Of a stretch of 64,000 nt of DNA, positions 8,634-16,319 are shown piece by piece (positions within the stretch are counted from its first letter, which is position 1; every line of letters starts with the position of its first letter). The notes under the pieces were generated by a model. That model was not told the origin of the DNA, did not search any database, and saw only the letters and a list, made by a program, of their open reading frames with translations. The stretch comes from Thermohalobaculum sp039030915 (GTDB taxonomy: Bacteria; Pseudomonadota; Alphaproteobacteria; Rhodobacterales; Rhodobacteraceae): the NCBI GenBank assembly GCA_039030915.1, contig JBCCDG010000004.1, positions 1-64,000 of the forward strand, written 5' to 3'. The translations under genes were made by a program, and so were the position numbers.

Positions 8634-9089
8634 TCATTCCTTCAGCGTCTTGAGGTAGGCTACCACGTCCTCGACCTGCTGGGCGCTCAGGATCGTCTTG
8701 CCCTCGAACTTGTCGAGCGGGCGGTTGAAGCCCGTGGTGCGGTAGAAGGCCGGCATGATCGTGTGATCGCCGAAGACGGCCTTCGAGTTGATCACGATGG
8801 CGCGGAGCTCCGCCTCGCTCCAGCGATCCGCCACACCGTCGAGCGGGGGGCCGACCTCGCCGTGGAACTGCTGCTCGTCCATCATGTCCGCGTTCTCGTG
8901 GCACGCGAGACAGTTGCCGAGCTTGCGCCCCGCGAAGGTCTCACGCCCGCGCTCGGCATCGCCGGGCTCCGCCGTCAACGGCGCGGCCACCATCCCATCC
9001 GTGATCTTCACATCCGTTGGCGCCGTCTCCGCCCATGCCGCGCCGGTGACGAGGCAGGCGAGGATACCGAGGGTGCGGACCCCATTCAT
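8634..9089 (-). CDS. soxX: SoxX: monohaem cytochrome c subunit of SoxXA
   Basis: A 151-residue exported cytochrome. The signal peptide ends at AAWAE, and the haem motif is C60-L-A-C63-H64. A distal GDHTIMPAFYRT segment contains a Met suitable as the axial ligand, and the QVEDVVAYLKTLKE C-terminal helix is typical of SoxX. It passes electrons from SoxA to a c-type cytochrome. The ATG at 9089 has a GGGGAGAAA just upstream; the open frame extends to 9167 without a better site. A 477-bp gap upstream probably holds a promoter. Confidence 0.94.
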   Translation of the reverse strand: MNGVRTLGILACLVTGAAWAETAPTDVKITDGMVAAPLTAEPGDAERGRETFAGRKLGNCLACHENADMMDEQQFHGEVGPPLDGVADRWSEAELRAIVINSKAVFGDHTIMPAFYRTTGFNRPLDKFEGKTILSAQQVEDVVAYLKTLKE

Positions 9090-9566
9090 TGCGTTTCTCC
9101 CCAGTGAGTCTTTTCGATTTGTTCGCAGGTTGCCACGATGCGGAAAGCCACGCAACATCAAATTCAAATCTTAGCATGTGTTGCGCTGCGGCGCGCCCGG
9201 ATATGCCGAGCCATCGATGAGCCGATGCTGCCGTCTGGATCACAGCGCAACGGCGGCAAGTCTCAGCCTCTCACCAAGAAATGGCCGGCAAGATCGGCTG
9301 GCGAGAGAAGCGTCGGACAAGGCGTTCGATGTTTGTTCAAACATCGGAGCATATCCTAACGTGGGTGGGCGCGGGCGCCTCGGCCCGATGCCTTCGGCAA
9401 CCGACGTCCACAAGGCGGCTTCCTTCGCCGCGGCAGCTGCGTTCCATCCATGCGCGCCAAGGCATGGGCATTCAGTCGGCCATACGCCTGATGCCATGGC
9501 CGACCGGGGGGCGGTGCCACAGGCAGCAGCCCTCGCCGATCGCGGCCACGCCCCAGACGTTTCCCG
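9090..9566. other. soxW-soxX intergenic region, probable soxX promoter region
   Basis: A 477-bp gap inside the leftward sox unit with no convincing gene. It contains a near-perfect inverted repeat (9327-9346) and an AT-rich stretch around 9150-9180, in contrast to the GC-rich surroundings. In Pseudaminobacter the soxW-soxX gap is, as far as I recall, one of two regions bound by the SoxR repressor. No clear -35/-10 pair could be fixed by eye. Confidence 0.5.
9327..9346. promoter_or_regulatory. Inverted repeat, candidate SoxR operator
   Basis: The core GATGTTTG-TT-CAAACATC extends by one pair to 9-bp arms around a 2-bp centre. It lies about 240 bp upstream of soxX in an otherwise gene-free stretch. 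Size and symmetry suit a winged-helix dimer such as the ArsR-family SoxR encoded at 11908, but no binding evidence exists here. Confidence 0.45.
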
Positions 9567-10157
9567 TCAGAGCCGGCCTTCGGCGCGCAGCCTCTCGATG
9601 TTGCGGGCGTGGAACTTCTGAAAGTGCTCCTCGCCCTCGTAGCCCTTCATCTTCACCCATCGGAACATATCGAGCGTCGTCCACTTGCCGAAGGCGCCCG
9701 GCATCGTCTGCACCGCCGCTTCGCTCACGGTCACGTCCTCGGGCGCCTCCTCGGGCAGGAAGATCACGGTCGGCGTGAAGGCGACGGCCCATCGGCGCAC
9801 CGCCTCCCGCTCCGTCAGCGCCTCGCCGTCGAGATCCGTCACCTCCTCGTCACCGAACATGTTGAGCTGCACGACGACGAAGTTCTCCTTGATATAGTCG
9901 GCGACCTCCGGATCGGAGAGCACCTCCTCATGGAGCTTGCGGCAATAGATGCAGCCGTACTGCTCGACCAGGATCGCCAGGCGTTTGCCCTCGTCCGCCG
10001 CGGTCTCCATGTCCTCGCGCATGTCCTTGAAGGTCAGGGCGAACCACTCCTTCGTATGGAGCGCGCCGGGCGCGGGTTCCTCGGCGGCGACGGGCGGGGC
10101 CGCGCCGACGGCCAGGGCGGTGGCGAGGGCGAGCGCGGCGGGGAAGCGGGCAGGCAT
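9567..10157 (-). CDS. soxW: SoxW: periplasmic thioredoxin-like protein
   Basis: A 196-residue exported protein (signal ending PPVAAEE) with a thioredoxin fold. The redox motif is C69-I-Y-C72 in VEQYGCIYCRKLHEEV, and a cis-Pro loop is seen in AFTPTVIFLPEE. SoxW receives electrons from the membrane transporter SoxV and keeps periplasmic Sox thiols reduced. The start has GGAGGAAA upstream and lies 23 bp after soxV, as in other sox clusters. Confidence 0.92.
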   Translation of the reverse strand: MPARFPAALALATALAVGAAPPVAAEEPAPGALHTKEWFALTFKDMREDMETAADEGKRLAILVEQYGCIYCRKLHEEVLSDPEVADYIKENFVVVQLNMFGDEEVTDLDGEALTEREAVRRWAVAFTPTVIFLPEEAPEDVTVSEAAVQTMPGAFGKWTTLDMFRWVKMKGYEGEEHFQKFHARNIERLRAEGRL

Positions 10158-10180
10158 GGCGGTTTCCTCCGTTTTTCGTA

Positions 10181-10933
10181 TCAGCCCATTGCGGGCACGT
10201 AATCGAGCATCCAGGCGGCGATGTCCGCGATGCTGTTGGTCATGAAGAGAACGCCCGTCAGCACCAGCATGGCTCCCATTGCCCGCTCCACATGCCCCAT
10301 CTGCGCGCGAAGCTTTCGCATGAGCGCGAGGAAGGGGCGGACGAAGGCGGCGGCCAGCACGAAGGGCGCGCCCATGCCGAAGGCGTAGAAGCCCAGGAGA
10401 AGCGCTCCCTCCCCAGCCGTCTCCCGCCCCGCAGCCGTGAAAAGAATAGCGGCGAGCACCGGGCCCACGCAGGGCGTCCAGCCGAAGCCGAAGGCGAGCC
10501 CTACAAGATACGAGCCCGCCAACGTCGCCGGTCGCTGCTCCACCTCTACCCGCGCCTGGCGGTAGAGAAAGGGGATGCGAACAAGGCCCAGGAAGTGGAG
10601 CCCCATTACCAGGATCACGCCCCCTGCGATCCAGCGCAGCGTGTCGAAATGCCGGCTCACTGCCTGACCGATGGTGCTGGCCGTCGCACCGAGCGCGACG
10701 AAGACCGTAGCGAAGCCGAGCGCAAAGAAGAGGGCGGCCAGCACGACGCGCCAGTCCGCGCCCAGAAGCCGCGCGCCGCCGCGTTGCCCCGCCTCCTCCC
10801 CGCCCTTCAGCTCCTCGAGGCTCACGCCCGCCAGAAAGCAGAGATAAGGCGGCACGATCGGCAGCACGCAGGGCGAGACGAAGGACATCAAGCCTGCGAG
10901 AGCGGCCCCCGCATAGCCGATATCGAATTCCAT
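10181..10933 (-). CDS. soxV: SoxV: CcdA-type transmembrane thiol-electron transporter
   Basis: A 250-residue membrane protein with about six hydrophobic helices. The CcdA/DsbD cysteines are seen in SPCVLPIVPPYLCF (helix 1) and GWTPCVGPVL (helix 4). It moves reducing equivalents from cytoplasmic thioredoxin to periplasmic SoxW. It is the first gene of the leftward sox unit and diverges from soxS across an 84-bp gap. Confidence 0.93.
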   Translation of the reverse strand: MEFDIGYAGAALAGLMSFVSPCVLPIVPPYLCFLAGVSLEELKGGEEAGQRGGARLLGADWRVVLAALFFALGFATVFVALGATASTIGQAVSRHFDTLRWIAGGVILVMGLHFLGLVRIPFLYRQARVEVEQRPATLAGSYLVGLAFGFGWTPCVGPVLAAILFTAAGRETAGEGALLLGFYAFGMGAPFVLAAAFVRPFLALMRKLRAQMGHVERAMGAMLVLTGVLFMTNSIADIAAWMLDYVPAMG

Positions 10934-10958
10934 GGCGCTTCCATCCCGGGCCAGCTTG

Positions 10959-10990
10959 TCATATTCTCATATTCAAGAAACTGTATGTCT
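10959..10990. promoter_or_regulatory. soxV-soxS intergenic operator/promoter region
   Basis: Two tandem copies of TCATATTC (10959-10966 and 10967-10974) are followed by AAGAAACTGTATG. This is an AT-rich island in a GC-rich locus, exactly between divergent soxV and soxS. Half-sites of the ATATTC type are what SqrR/BigR-like ArsR repressors recognise, although a perfect ATTC-N8-GAAT palindrome is not present. It is the best candidate site for SoxR control of both units. Confidence 0.5.
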
Positions 10991-11017
10991 AAGCCTTCAT
11001 CGGGGTCAATCCGCCGC

Positions 11018-11383
11018 ATGACACACGTGATCGCTATCCTCGCCCTCGCGGCGCTGCTGCTTCCCGGCCCGGCTACGGCGGGTGCGCTTCGCCTGCTGAT
11101 GCTCGATCAGGCGGCTTGCGAATGGTGCGAGCAGTGGGAGGCGGAGATCGGCGGCGCCTATCACCTGACCGATGAGGGCCGCGCGGCCCCGCTCACGCGC
11201 GCCAGTATCCACGAGCCGTTGCCCGAGGGCGTCACGCTCGAGCGACGAGCCCATTTCACCCCCACCTTTGTCCTGCTCGAGGACGGCCGCGAGGTGGGCC
11301 GTCTCGAAGGCTATGCCGGGGCGGATTTCTTCTACCCGATGCTCGACCGCCTGCTCCGCGATGCCGGGGCCAAAATCAACTGA
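11018..11383 (+). CDS. soxS: SoxS: periplasmic thioredoxin-like regulator/reductase
   Basis: A 121-residue exported protein (leader ending GPATAG) with the redox motif C34-E-W-C37 in MLDQAACEWCEQWEAEIG and a TPTFVLLEDG cis-Pro segment. SoxS from Paracoccus is a periplasmic thiol-disulfide oxidoreductase that reactivates SoxYZ. An in-frame ATG 33 bp upstream (10985) would add an Arg-rich n-region; neither start has a strong ribosome binding site. It is followed at 10 bp by the GlcG-like gene. Confidence 0.85.
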   Translation: MTHVIAILALAALLLPGPATAGALRLLMLDQAACEWCEQWEAEIGGAYHLTDEGRAAPLTRASIHEPLPEGVTLERRAHFTPTFVLLEDGREVGRLEGYAGADFFYPMLDRLLRDAGAKIN

Positions 11384-11393
11384 GGAGGACTGC

Positions 11394-11894
11394 ATGATGC
11401 GACGTGCAACCATGACTGCCGCCTTTCTGACCGCCCTCGCCCTGCCCGCCGCGGCGGACGACGACGGGCTGGCGAGCTTCGACGTGCTGACGCCCGACAC
11501 CGCCCTTGCGCTTGCCGAGGCGACGCTGGAGAGCTGCCGCGCGGGCGGCTATCAGGTCGCGGTAGCGGTACTCGACCGCTTCGGCCAGACGCAGGTGCTG
11601 CTGCGCGACCGCTTCGCCGGCCCGCACACGATCCCCACCGCCACCGCAAAGGCATGGACCGCCGTCAGCTTCCGCGGTGCGACGCAGGAACTCGACACGC
11701 GCATCGCGGGCGGTGAGCTCGAGGCGTCGATCCGCGACATCCCCGGCGCCCTCTTCGTCGGCGGCGGCGTTCCGGTTATGGCCGCAGGCTCCATCGTCGG
11801 CGGTGTCGGCGTCTCTGGCGCACCAGGCCCCAGTCTCGATGAGGACTGTGCAGAGGCGGGCATCGAGGCCATATCAGACGTACTCGACTTCTAA
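11394..11894 (+). CDS. Secreted GlcG/HbpS-family (DUF336) protein in the sox locus
   Basis: A 166-residue protein with a signal peptide (AAFLTALALPAAAD). The GlcG/HbpS fold signature is present: GGYQVAVAVLDRFGQTQVLL, then ATAKAWTAVSF and GGGVPVMAAGSIVGGVGVSG. Relatives bind haem or small ligands and sense redox state; some are secreted. It starts 10 bp after soxS with AGGAGG right behind the soxS stop, and it precedes soxR by 13 bp, so all three are probably co-expressed. A role in haem supply or redox protection of the Sox cytochromes is only inferred. It is not part of the Paracoccus soxRS pair. Confidence 0.8.
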   Translation: MMRRATMTAAFLTALALPAAADDDGLASFDVLTPDTALALAEATLESCRAGGYQVAVAVLDRFGQTQVLLRDRFAGPHTIPTATAKAWTAVSFRGATQELDTRIAGGELEASIRDIPGALFVGGGVPVMAAGSIVGGVGVSGAPGPSLDEDCAEAGIEAISDVLDF

Positions 11895-11907
11895 GGACGG
11901 ACACGCC

Positions 11908-12255
11908 TTGCCCCTGCCAGCCCTCGACGACGGTCTCGACGATGCGGAGATGACCCGCATGATGGAGAACGCCCGCCAAGCGACGGACTTTCTCAAGGCC
12001 CTCGCCCATGAAGGGCGGCTGATGATCCTCTGTCATCTGGCAAGCCAGGAGCGTTCGGTCACCGAGCTCGAGCAGCTTCTCTCCCAGCGCCAAGCCGCCG
12101 TCAGCCAGCAGCTTGCACGGCTGCGGCTGGAGGGGCTGGTAGAGAGCCGGCGGGAGGGCAAGACGATCTACTACCGCCTCGCCGATGGTCGGGCGGAGAA
12201 GATGATCGGCATCGTCTACGAGATGTTCTGCGCCCCCGACCGGCCTGTCCGCTAG
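11908..12255 (+). CDS. soxR: SoxR: ArsR-family persulfide-responsive repressor
   Basis: A 115-residue winged-helix protein (LAHEGRLMILCHL; recognition helix QRQAAVSQQLARLRLEG; wing RREGKTIYYRL). Cys42 and Cys108 occupy the positions of the two cysteines that form a polysulfide bridge in SqrR and BigR, so it should lose DNA binding when sulfane sulfur is present. A TTG at 11908, with AAGGA upstream and 13 bp after the previous stop, is the likely start. An internal ATG at 11950 would shorten the N-terminus. It probably controls the soxV-soxS and soxW-soxX regions. Confidence 0.9.
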   Translation: MPLPALDDGLDDAEMTRMMENARQATDFLKALAHEGRLMILCHLASQERSVTELEQLLSQRQAAVSQQLARLRLEGLVESRREGKTIYYRLADGRAEKMIGIVYEMFCAPDRPVR

Positions 12256-12277
12256 GACCGGCCCCGCATCGGCGGCA

Positions 12278-12295
12278 GGCGCTTCCGGAAGCGCC
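12278..12295. promoter_or_regulatory. Perfect 18-bp palindrome between soxR and soxT
   Basis: GGCGCTTCC is followed directly by its complement, with no loop. It lies in the 104-bp gap between the soxR stop and the transporter start, and no T-run follows. It could be an operator or a transcript-end structure. Confidence 0.35.
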
Positions 12296-12359
12296 CGGGC
12301 GCTTGCATATGGCGGACGGCCGCTTCAGTCTCGCAACAGAACGTTTGGAAGGTCGATCC

Positions 12360-13409
12360 ATGCCCGAGATCGAGGGCGCGCTCATCGCCACTATCGCAGG
12401 CCTCCTTGCCGGAGCCATGCTGGGCCTTGCCGCGCGCCTCGGCCGCTTCTGCACGATGGGGGCGGTGGAGGATGCGGTCTATGGCGACGATCTCGGCCGG
12501 CTCCGAATGGTGGCGCTGGCCGCCGCGACGGCGATCGCCGGCACGGCCATCATCGCCGCGATCGGCCTCCTGGACCCGGCGGAGACGCTCTACGCCCGGC
12601 TCGGCTGGTCGCCGCTCGGGGCCGTGCTCGGCGGGCTGATCTTCGGCTACGGGATGGCGAATGTGGGCACCTGCGGCTTCGGCGCGCTTGCCCGCATCGG
12701 GGGCGGCGATCTCCGCTCGGTGGTGATGGTGATCGTGATCGGGCTTGCTGCCTACGCGACGCTGAATGGCCCGCTCGCCGGGCTCCGCCTCTGGCTCGCG
12801 GGGATTGCGCCACAGCCCGGGACCGGGCTCGACATCGTCGCGGGCGAAGCGCTCGGCCTGCCCCCGCTTCTGGTGTCGCTGGTTGCTTCGGGCGGGCTCG
12901 GCGCCTTCGCTTTGGCCTGGGGCGGAGCGCTCCTGTCCACACGGCGGGTGCTCTGGGGCGTGCTGGCGGGCCTCGTGATCCCCTTCGCCTGGGCAGCTAC
13001 GGGATATGCGGGCGGAATGGGCTTCGATGCGGTGCCGCTCGAATCGCTCACCTTCTCCCAACCCCTCGGCGAGAGCATGCTTTACCTCATGCTCAACCCG
13101 TTCGGGACGATGCCCGGTTTCGCGGTCTCCTCCGTGCTCGGCGTGGTGCTCGGGGCCGCGGCAGGGTCGCTTGCTCGGGGCGAGTTCCGCTGGGAAGCCT
13201 GCGACGACGCGCGGGAGCTGCGGCGGCAGTTCCTGGGCGCCGCCCTGATGGGCATCGGCGGCGTCCTGGCACTGGGATGCACCATCGGCCAGGGGCTCTC
13301 CGCCCTCTCGGTCCTCTCCCCCGGCGCGCCTATCGTGGTGCTCTCGATCATCGCGGGGGCGAGGCTCGGTCTCTTCGTTCTCGTGGAGGGGCTCGCGATC
13401 TCACGCTGA
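12360..13409 (+). CDS. YeeE/YedE-family sulfur-compound transporter (SoxT-like)
   Basis: A 349-residue integral membrane protein with about nine hydrophobic segments and the duplicated Sulf_transp (PF04143) architecture. Conserved cysteine motifs are GRFCTMGAVEDAV, NVGTCGFGALARI and LGCTIGQGLSAL. Family members (YeeE/TsuA) take up thiosulfate, and SoxT proteins of sox loci are implicated in sulfur signalling or import. The ATG at 12360 follows GGAAGG; the frame extends further upstream without a better site. Its place after soxR supports a SoxT role. Confidence 0.82.
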   Translation: MPEIEGALIATIAGLLAGAMLGLAARLGRFCTMGAVEDAVYGDDLGRLRMVALAAATAIAGTAIIAAIGLLDPAETLYARLGWSPLGAVLGGLIFGYGMANVGTCGFGALARIGGGDLRSVVMVIVIGLAAYATLNGPLAGLRLWLAGIAPQPGTGLDIVAGEALGLPPLLVSLVASGGLGAFALAWGGALLSTRRVLWGVLAGLVIPFAWAATGYAGGMGFDAVPLESLTFSQPLGESMLYLMLNPFGTMPGFAVSSVLGVVLGAAAGSLARGEFRWEACDDARELRRQFLGAALMGIGGVLALGCTIGQGLSALSVLSPGAPIVVLSIIAGARLGLFVLVEGLAISR

Positions 13410-13425
13410 GCGTCCCCTCGCCCGC

Positions 13426-14355
13426 TCACCGCGCGATCGACGCCTCCGCCCGCGCCTCGCGCCAGATGGCATAGAGGCCCGCGCCGATGATCAGGCCCAT
13501 GCCCAGGATGGTGAAGGCATCGATGCTCTCGCCGAAGAGAGCCCAGCCGACAACCGTGCCAAAGACCATTTGCAGGTAGACGAAGGGTTGGACGCGCACC
13601 GCCTCCGTCGCATCGAGTGCGCGGATCAGGAAGTAGTGCCCCGCCATGCCCGAGACGCAGAGCACGGCGAGCCAGCCGTAATCCGCCGGCGTCATCGGGG
13701 TCCAGTAGCCGACGCCCGCGACCGTCGCCGCCAGCGCGCCTGCCACCCCGGTGTAGAAAAATGCAGGGCCGGCCGAGCCGTCCGCCCGGCTGACGAGCCG
13801 CGTCAGCACCGTGTAAGTCGCGAACATCGCGGCCGAAAGGACGGCGATCAGCACCGCCGGCTCGAAGATGCCGAGGCCCGGGCGCATGATCACCAGCACC
13901 CCGACGAAGCCGGTGCCCACCGCGGCAAGACGCCGCCAGCCCACGACCTCGCCCAGCACAGGGATCGCTAGCAGCGTGGCGAGCAGGGGATGGAGCGCGA
14001 AGATCGCATGCGTCGTGCTGAGCCCGATCAGATCGAAGCTTGTGACGATCACCAGGATCTGCACCACCAACAGAATGCCGCGAAAGGCGTTCAGCCAGGG
14101 CATCCGGCTCCGCGCCGCACCGCGGATGCCGCCAGGGGCGCGCGCTGCGATGGCCAGCACGAAAGCGAGGAAGAACCAGTAGCGTATCATGACGAAGAAG
14201 GGGACGGGATAGCTCTCCGCCAGATGCTTCGACACGCCGTCCTGCACGGCGAAGACCGTGACGGCGATCAGCGCGAAGCGGATGCCACGCGCGGCTGACG
14301 CACGGGTCTGCCCCGGCGGCTCTTCCGCGGGCTGCTGCTGTGGCTCTGCCTGCAT
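13426..14355 (-). CDS. EamA/DMT-superfamily transporter
   Basis: About 309 residues with ten hydrophobic helices and two EamA repeats (VFAVQDGVSKHLAES near the N-terminus; VQPFVYLQMVFGTVVGWALF in the second half). The family exports metabolites or amino acids, and the substrate cannot be predicted. The open frame extends to 14439 with a Gln/Pro/Arg-rich N-terminal tail. No start has a good ribosome binding site, and the ATG at 14355 was chosen as a compromise. It is convergent with the sulfur transporter gene (16-bp gap), so it is likely not part of the sox locus. Confidence 0.8.
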   Translation of the reverse strand: MQAEPQQQPAEEPPGQTRASAARGIRFALIAVTVFAVQDGVSKHLAESYPVPFFVMIRYWFFLAFVLAIAARAPGGIRGAARSRMPWLNAFRGILLVVQILVIVTSFDLIGLSTTHAIFALHPLLATLLAIPVLGEVVGWRRLAAVGTGFVGVLVIMRPGLGIFEPAVLIAVLSAAMFATYTVLTRLVSRADGSAGPAFFYTGVAGALAATVAGVGYWTPMTPADYGWLAVLCVSGMAGHYFLIRALDATEAVRVQPFVYLQMVFGTVVGWALFGESIDAFTILGMGLIIGAGLYAIWREARAEASIAR

Positions 14356-14464
14356 GGGCCGGAGTTGAGCACGCACCGCCGGAGCCTGTCGATCCTTCAC
14401 GCTGCGACGCGGCCTTGCAGCCACCGCGACGGCAGGCATTAGGCTGGCGGGAGCGCGTTCATAT

Positions 14465-14478
14465 TGACGAATACGTCA
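14465..14478. promoter_or_regulatory. Short inverted repeat upstream of the DUF2147 gene
   Basis: TGACG-AATA-CGTCA lies about 40 bp upstream of the DUF2147 start, in an AT-richer patch. The first arm overlaps a TTGACG that could serve as a -35 box, but no good -10 is visible at the right spacing. Confidence 0.3.
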
Positions 14479-14518
14479 GGTTCCGCTCTCTGAGCCGGAA
14501 ACAAACCGGGAGAATCCG

Positions 14519-14956
14519 ATGAACACTCATTCAATGCATGCAGGTCCGCGCAAAGCGCTGCCCGCACTGGCGCTCGCCATGGCCATCGGCACCGTTGCCC
14601 TGCCCTCCGCTGCCCTCGCCGACGGTGCGCTCGGCATCTGGAAGACTGCGGTGAAGGAAGACGGCCGCTTCCTGCATGTGGACGTCCAGCCCTGCGACGG
14701 CGGTGCGGTGACGCTCTGCGGCACGGTCGTCGGGGCCTTTGGCGGTGCGAGCGAAAGCTCGATCGGCCGGCAGATCCTGTGGGACATGGAGCCGGATGGC
14801 GAGAACGCTTGGGCCGACGGAAAGGTTTGGGCGCCGGACGACGACAAGACCTATTCCGGCAAGATGGAGCTTAAGGGGGGCGGAACGCTCGAGCTCTCGG
14901 GCTGCGTGCTGGGCGGGCTTATCTGCCGGGGACAGGACTGGACGAGGGTCGATTGA
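14519..14956 (+). CDS. DUF2147 exported protein
   Basis: A 145-residue protein with a cleavable signal (ALALAMAIGTVALPSAALAD). It contains the DUF2147 pattern LGIWKT, then VDVQPCDGG-TLCGTVV, and a terminal LSGCVLGGLICRGQDWTRV. Four cysteines suggest two periplasmic disulfides. The family is a small lipocalin-like periplasmic or surface protein of unknown role. GGGAGAA precedes the ATG. It is convergent with the glycosyltransferase gene. Confidence 0.85.
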   Translation: MNTHSMHAGPRKALPALALAMAIGTVALPSAALADGALGIWKTAVKEDGRFLHVDVQPCDGGAVTLCGTVVGAFGGASESSIGRQILWDMEPDGENAWADGKVWAPDDDKTYSGKMELKGGGTLELSGCVLGGLICRGQDWTRVD

Positions 14957-14972
14957 CCCGGCATCCGTCACC

Positions 14973-16160
14973 TCAGTCTTTGTAGTACCGCTTGCGGAAG
15001 ACGATGTAGCGGTTGCCCACGAAGTTGAAGAGCATGCCCGCCCCGATGCCGATCACGGCCGAGATTTGGAGCCCGAAGGTCTGATCGGCGAGCAGCGTGG
15101 CGTTGAGCCACGCGGCCACGGTGAAGTTGACGACCATCCCCACCGCGGAGGCCGTGATGAAGCCCGTGAACTGCTTCCAGGGATTGCGGTCCCGCGCGTA
15201 GGAGAAGGTGAAGCGGCGGTTCAGCAGGAAGTTGGTCACAAGGCTGACGACGATCCCGCCCGCCAGCGCCAGCATTTCCGCGGCGCCCATCAGTTGGAGG
15301 AGCGTGAGCACAACCAAGTTCACCACGGTGCCCGAGGCGCCCACCACCAGAAACTGCAGGAAGTCCATCGCCGTGCCGAAGCGGAAGATGTAGAGCCGGC
15401 GGAGATGCTGGATGTAGCGAAGCTGCTCCTTGAGCGTCAGCTTGCTCTCGCCATGCACCCGGTCCGTGAAGTGGATCGGCACTTCGCCCACATTCTCGAA
15501 GCCGCATTTCACGATGAGCTCAAGCCCGATCTTGTAGCCCACCGGGTTGAGCTCCGCCGCCTGCTCGAAATCCACCTTGCGAAGCGCGAAGAAGCCGGAC
15601 ATCGGATCCTTCGCCGAGGTAAGCGGTCGGGCGAGGAGCGTCGCGACAAGGCTGTTGAGGTACCGGAAGAGGCCCCAATCGTCGTCGGTCGATCCACCCG
15701 GCACATAGCGTGAGCCGATCACCATCTGCTGGCCGGAGGAGAGCGCGAGGATCATCTGCGGGATGACCTCAGGCGGATGGCTCATGTCGCAGTCCATGAC
15801 CACGATGACCGGATGGCGCGCCGCGCGCATGCCGTCGATGACCGCCGGGCTCAGCCCGCGGTTCTCCTTGCGAACGATCACGCGCGCCCAGTCATGCCCG
15901 CGCGCATCGACCGCCTCCACGATACCGTCGCCGCTATCGTCATCCATGAACAGGACTTCGAGCTCGAGACCGTTCTCCGCGCGAAAATCAGCCAGCCGGT
16001 CCAGCAGCAGCGGCGCGTTCTCAACCTCCCGAAAGGTGGGCACGACGATGCTGATCGGCGTCTTCACGAGAATGGCTGCGAGGGGTTGCGCGGCATCCCC
16101 GCCGGCATCCGGCCGGTCATCCAGTCTCATGGCGTCCATCGCTCGGTCGTCCGTCCCCAT
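14973..16160 (-). CDS. GT2 glycosyltransferase fused to a GtrA-like membrane domain
   Basis: About 395 residues. The N-terminal GT2 domain resembles dolichyl-phosphate mannose synthase (ISIVVPTFREVENAPLLL, LFMDDDSGDG, DCDMSHPPEVIP with the metal-binding Asp residues, GSRYVPGGS). The C-terminal part (from about residue 265) has four helices of the GtrA type (FLVVGASGTVVNLVVLTLL, NFLLNRRFTFSY). Such fusions make polyprenyl-phosphate sugars and flip or hand them over for envelope glycosylation. Several in-frame starts exist (16202, 16160, 16139); 16160 is favoured for a G-rich upstream sequence. Confidence 0.87.
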   Translation of the reverse strand: MGTDDRAMDAMRLDDRPDAGGDAAQPLAAILVKTPISIVVPTFREVENAPLLLDRLADFRAENGLELEVLFMDDDSGDGIVEAVDARGHDWARVIVRKENRGLSPAVIDGMRAARHPVIVVMDCDMSHPPEVIPQMILALSSGQQMVIGSRYVPGGSTDDDWGLFRYLNSLVATLLARPLTSAKDPMSGFFALRKVDFEQAAELNPVGYKIGLELIVKCGFENVGEVPIHFTDRVHGESKLTLKEQLRYIQHLRRLYIFRFGTAMDFLQFLVVGASGTVVNLVVLTLLQLMGAAEMLALAGGIVVSLVTNFLLNRRFTFSYARDRNPWKQFTGFITASAVGMVVNFTVAAWLNATLLADQTFGLQISAVIGIGAGMLFNFVGNRYIVFRKRYYKD

Positions 16161-16319
16161 AGGCCCCCGACGCGCTTCCCACATCCCCGCGGCGGCGCGC
16201 AAGCCCGTTATTCAGTGCGTCATTCATCGCGCTGGCTGGCCGATTCTAAGCCGGGGAGATGGCGGAAAGGAGAACGCCCCAGGCGCAGAACGGCGATATC
16301 GACGCCACCCGCGTTGCGG

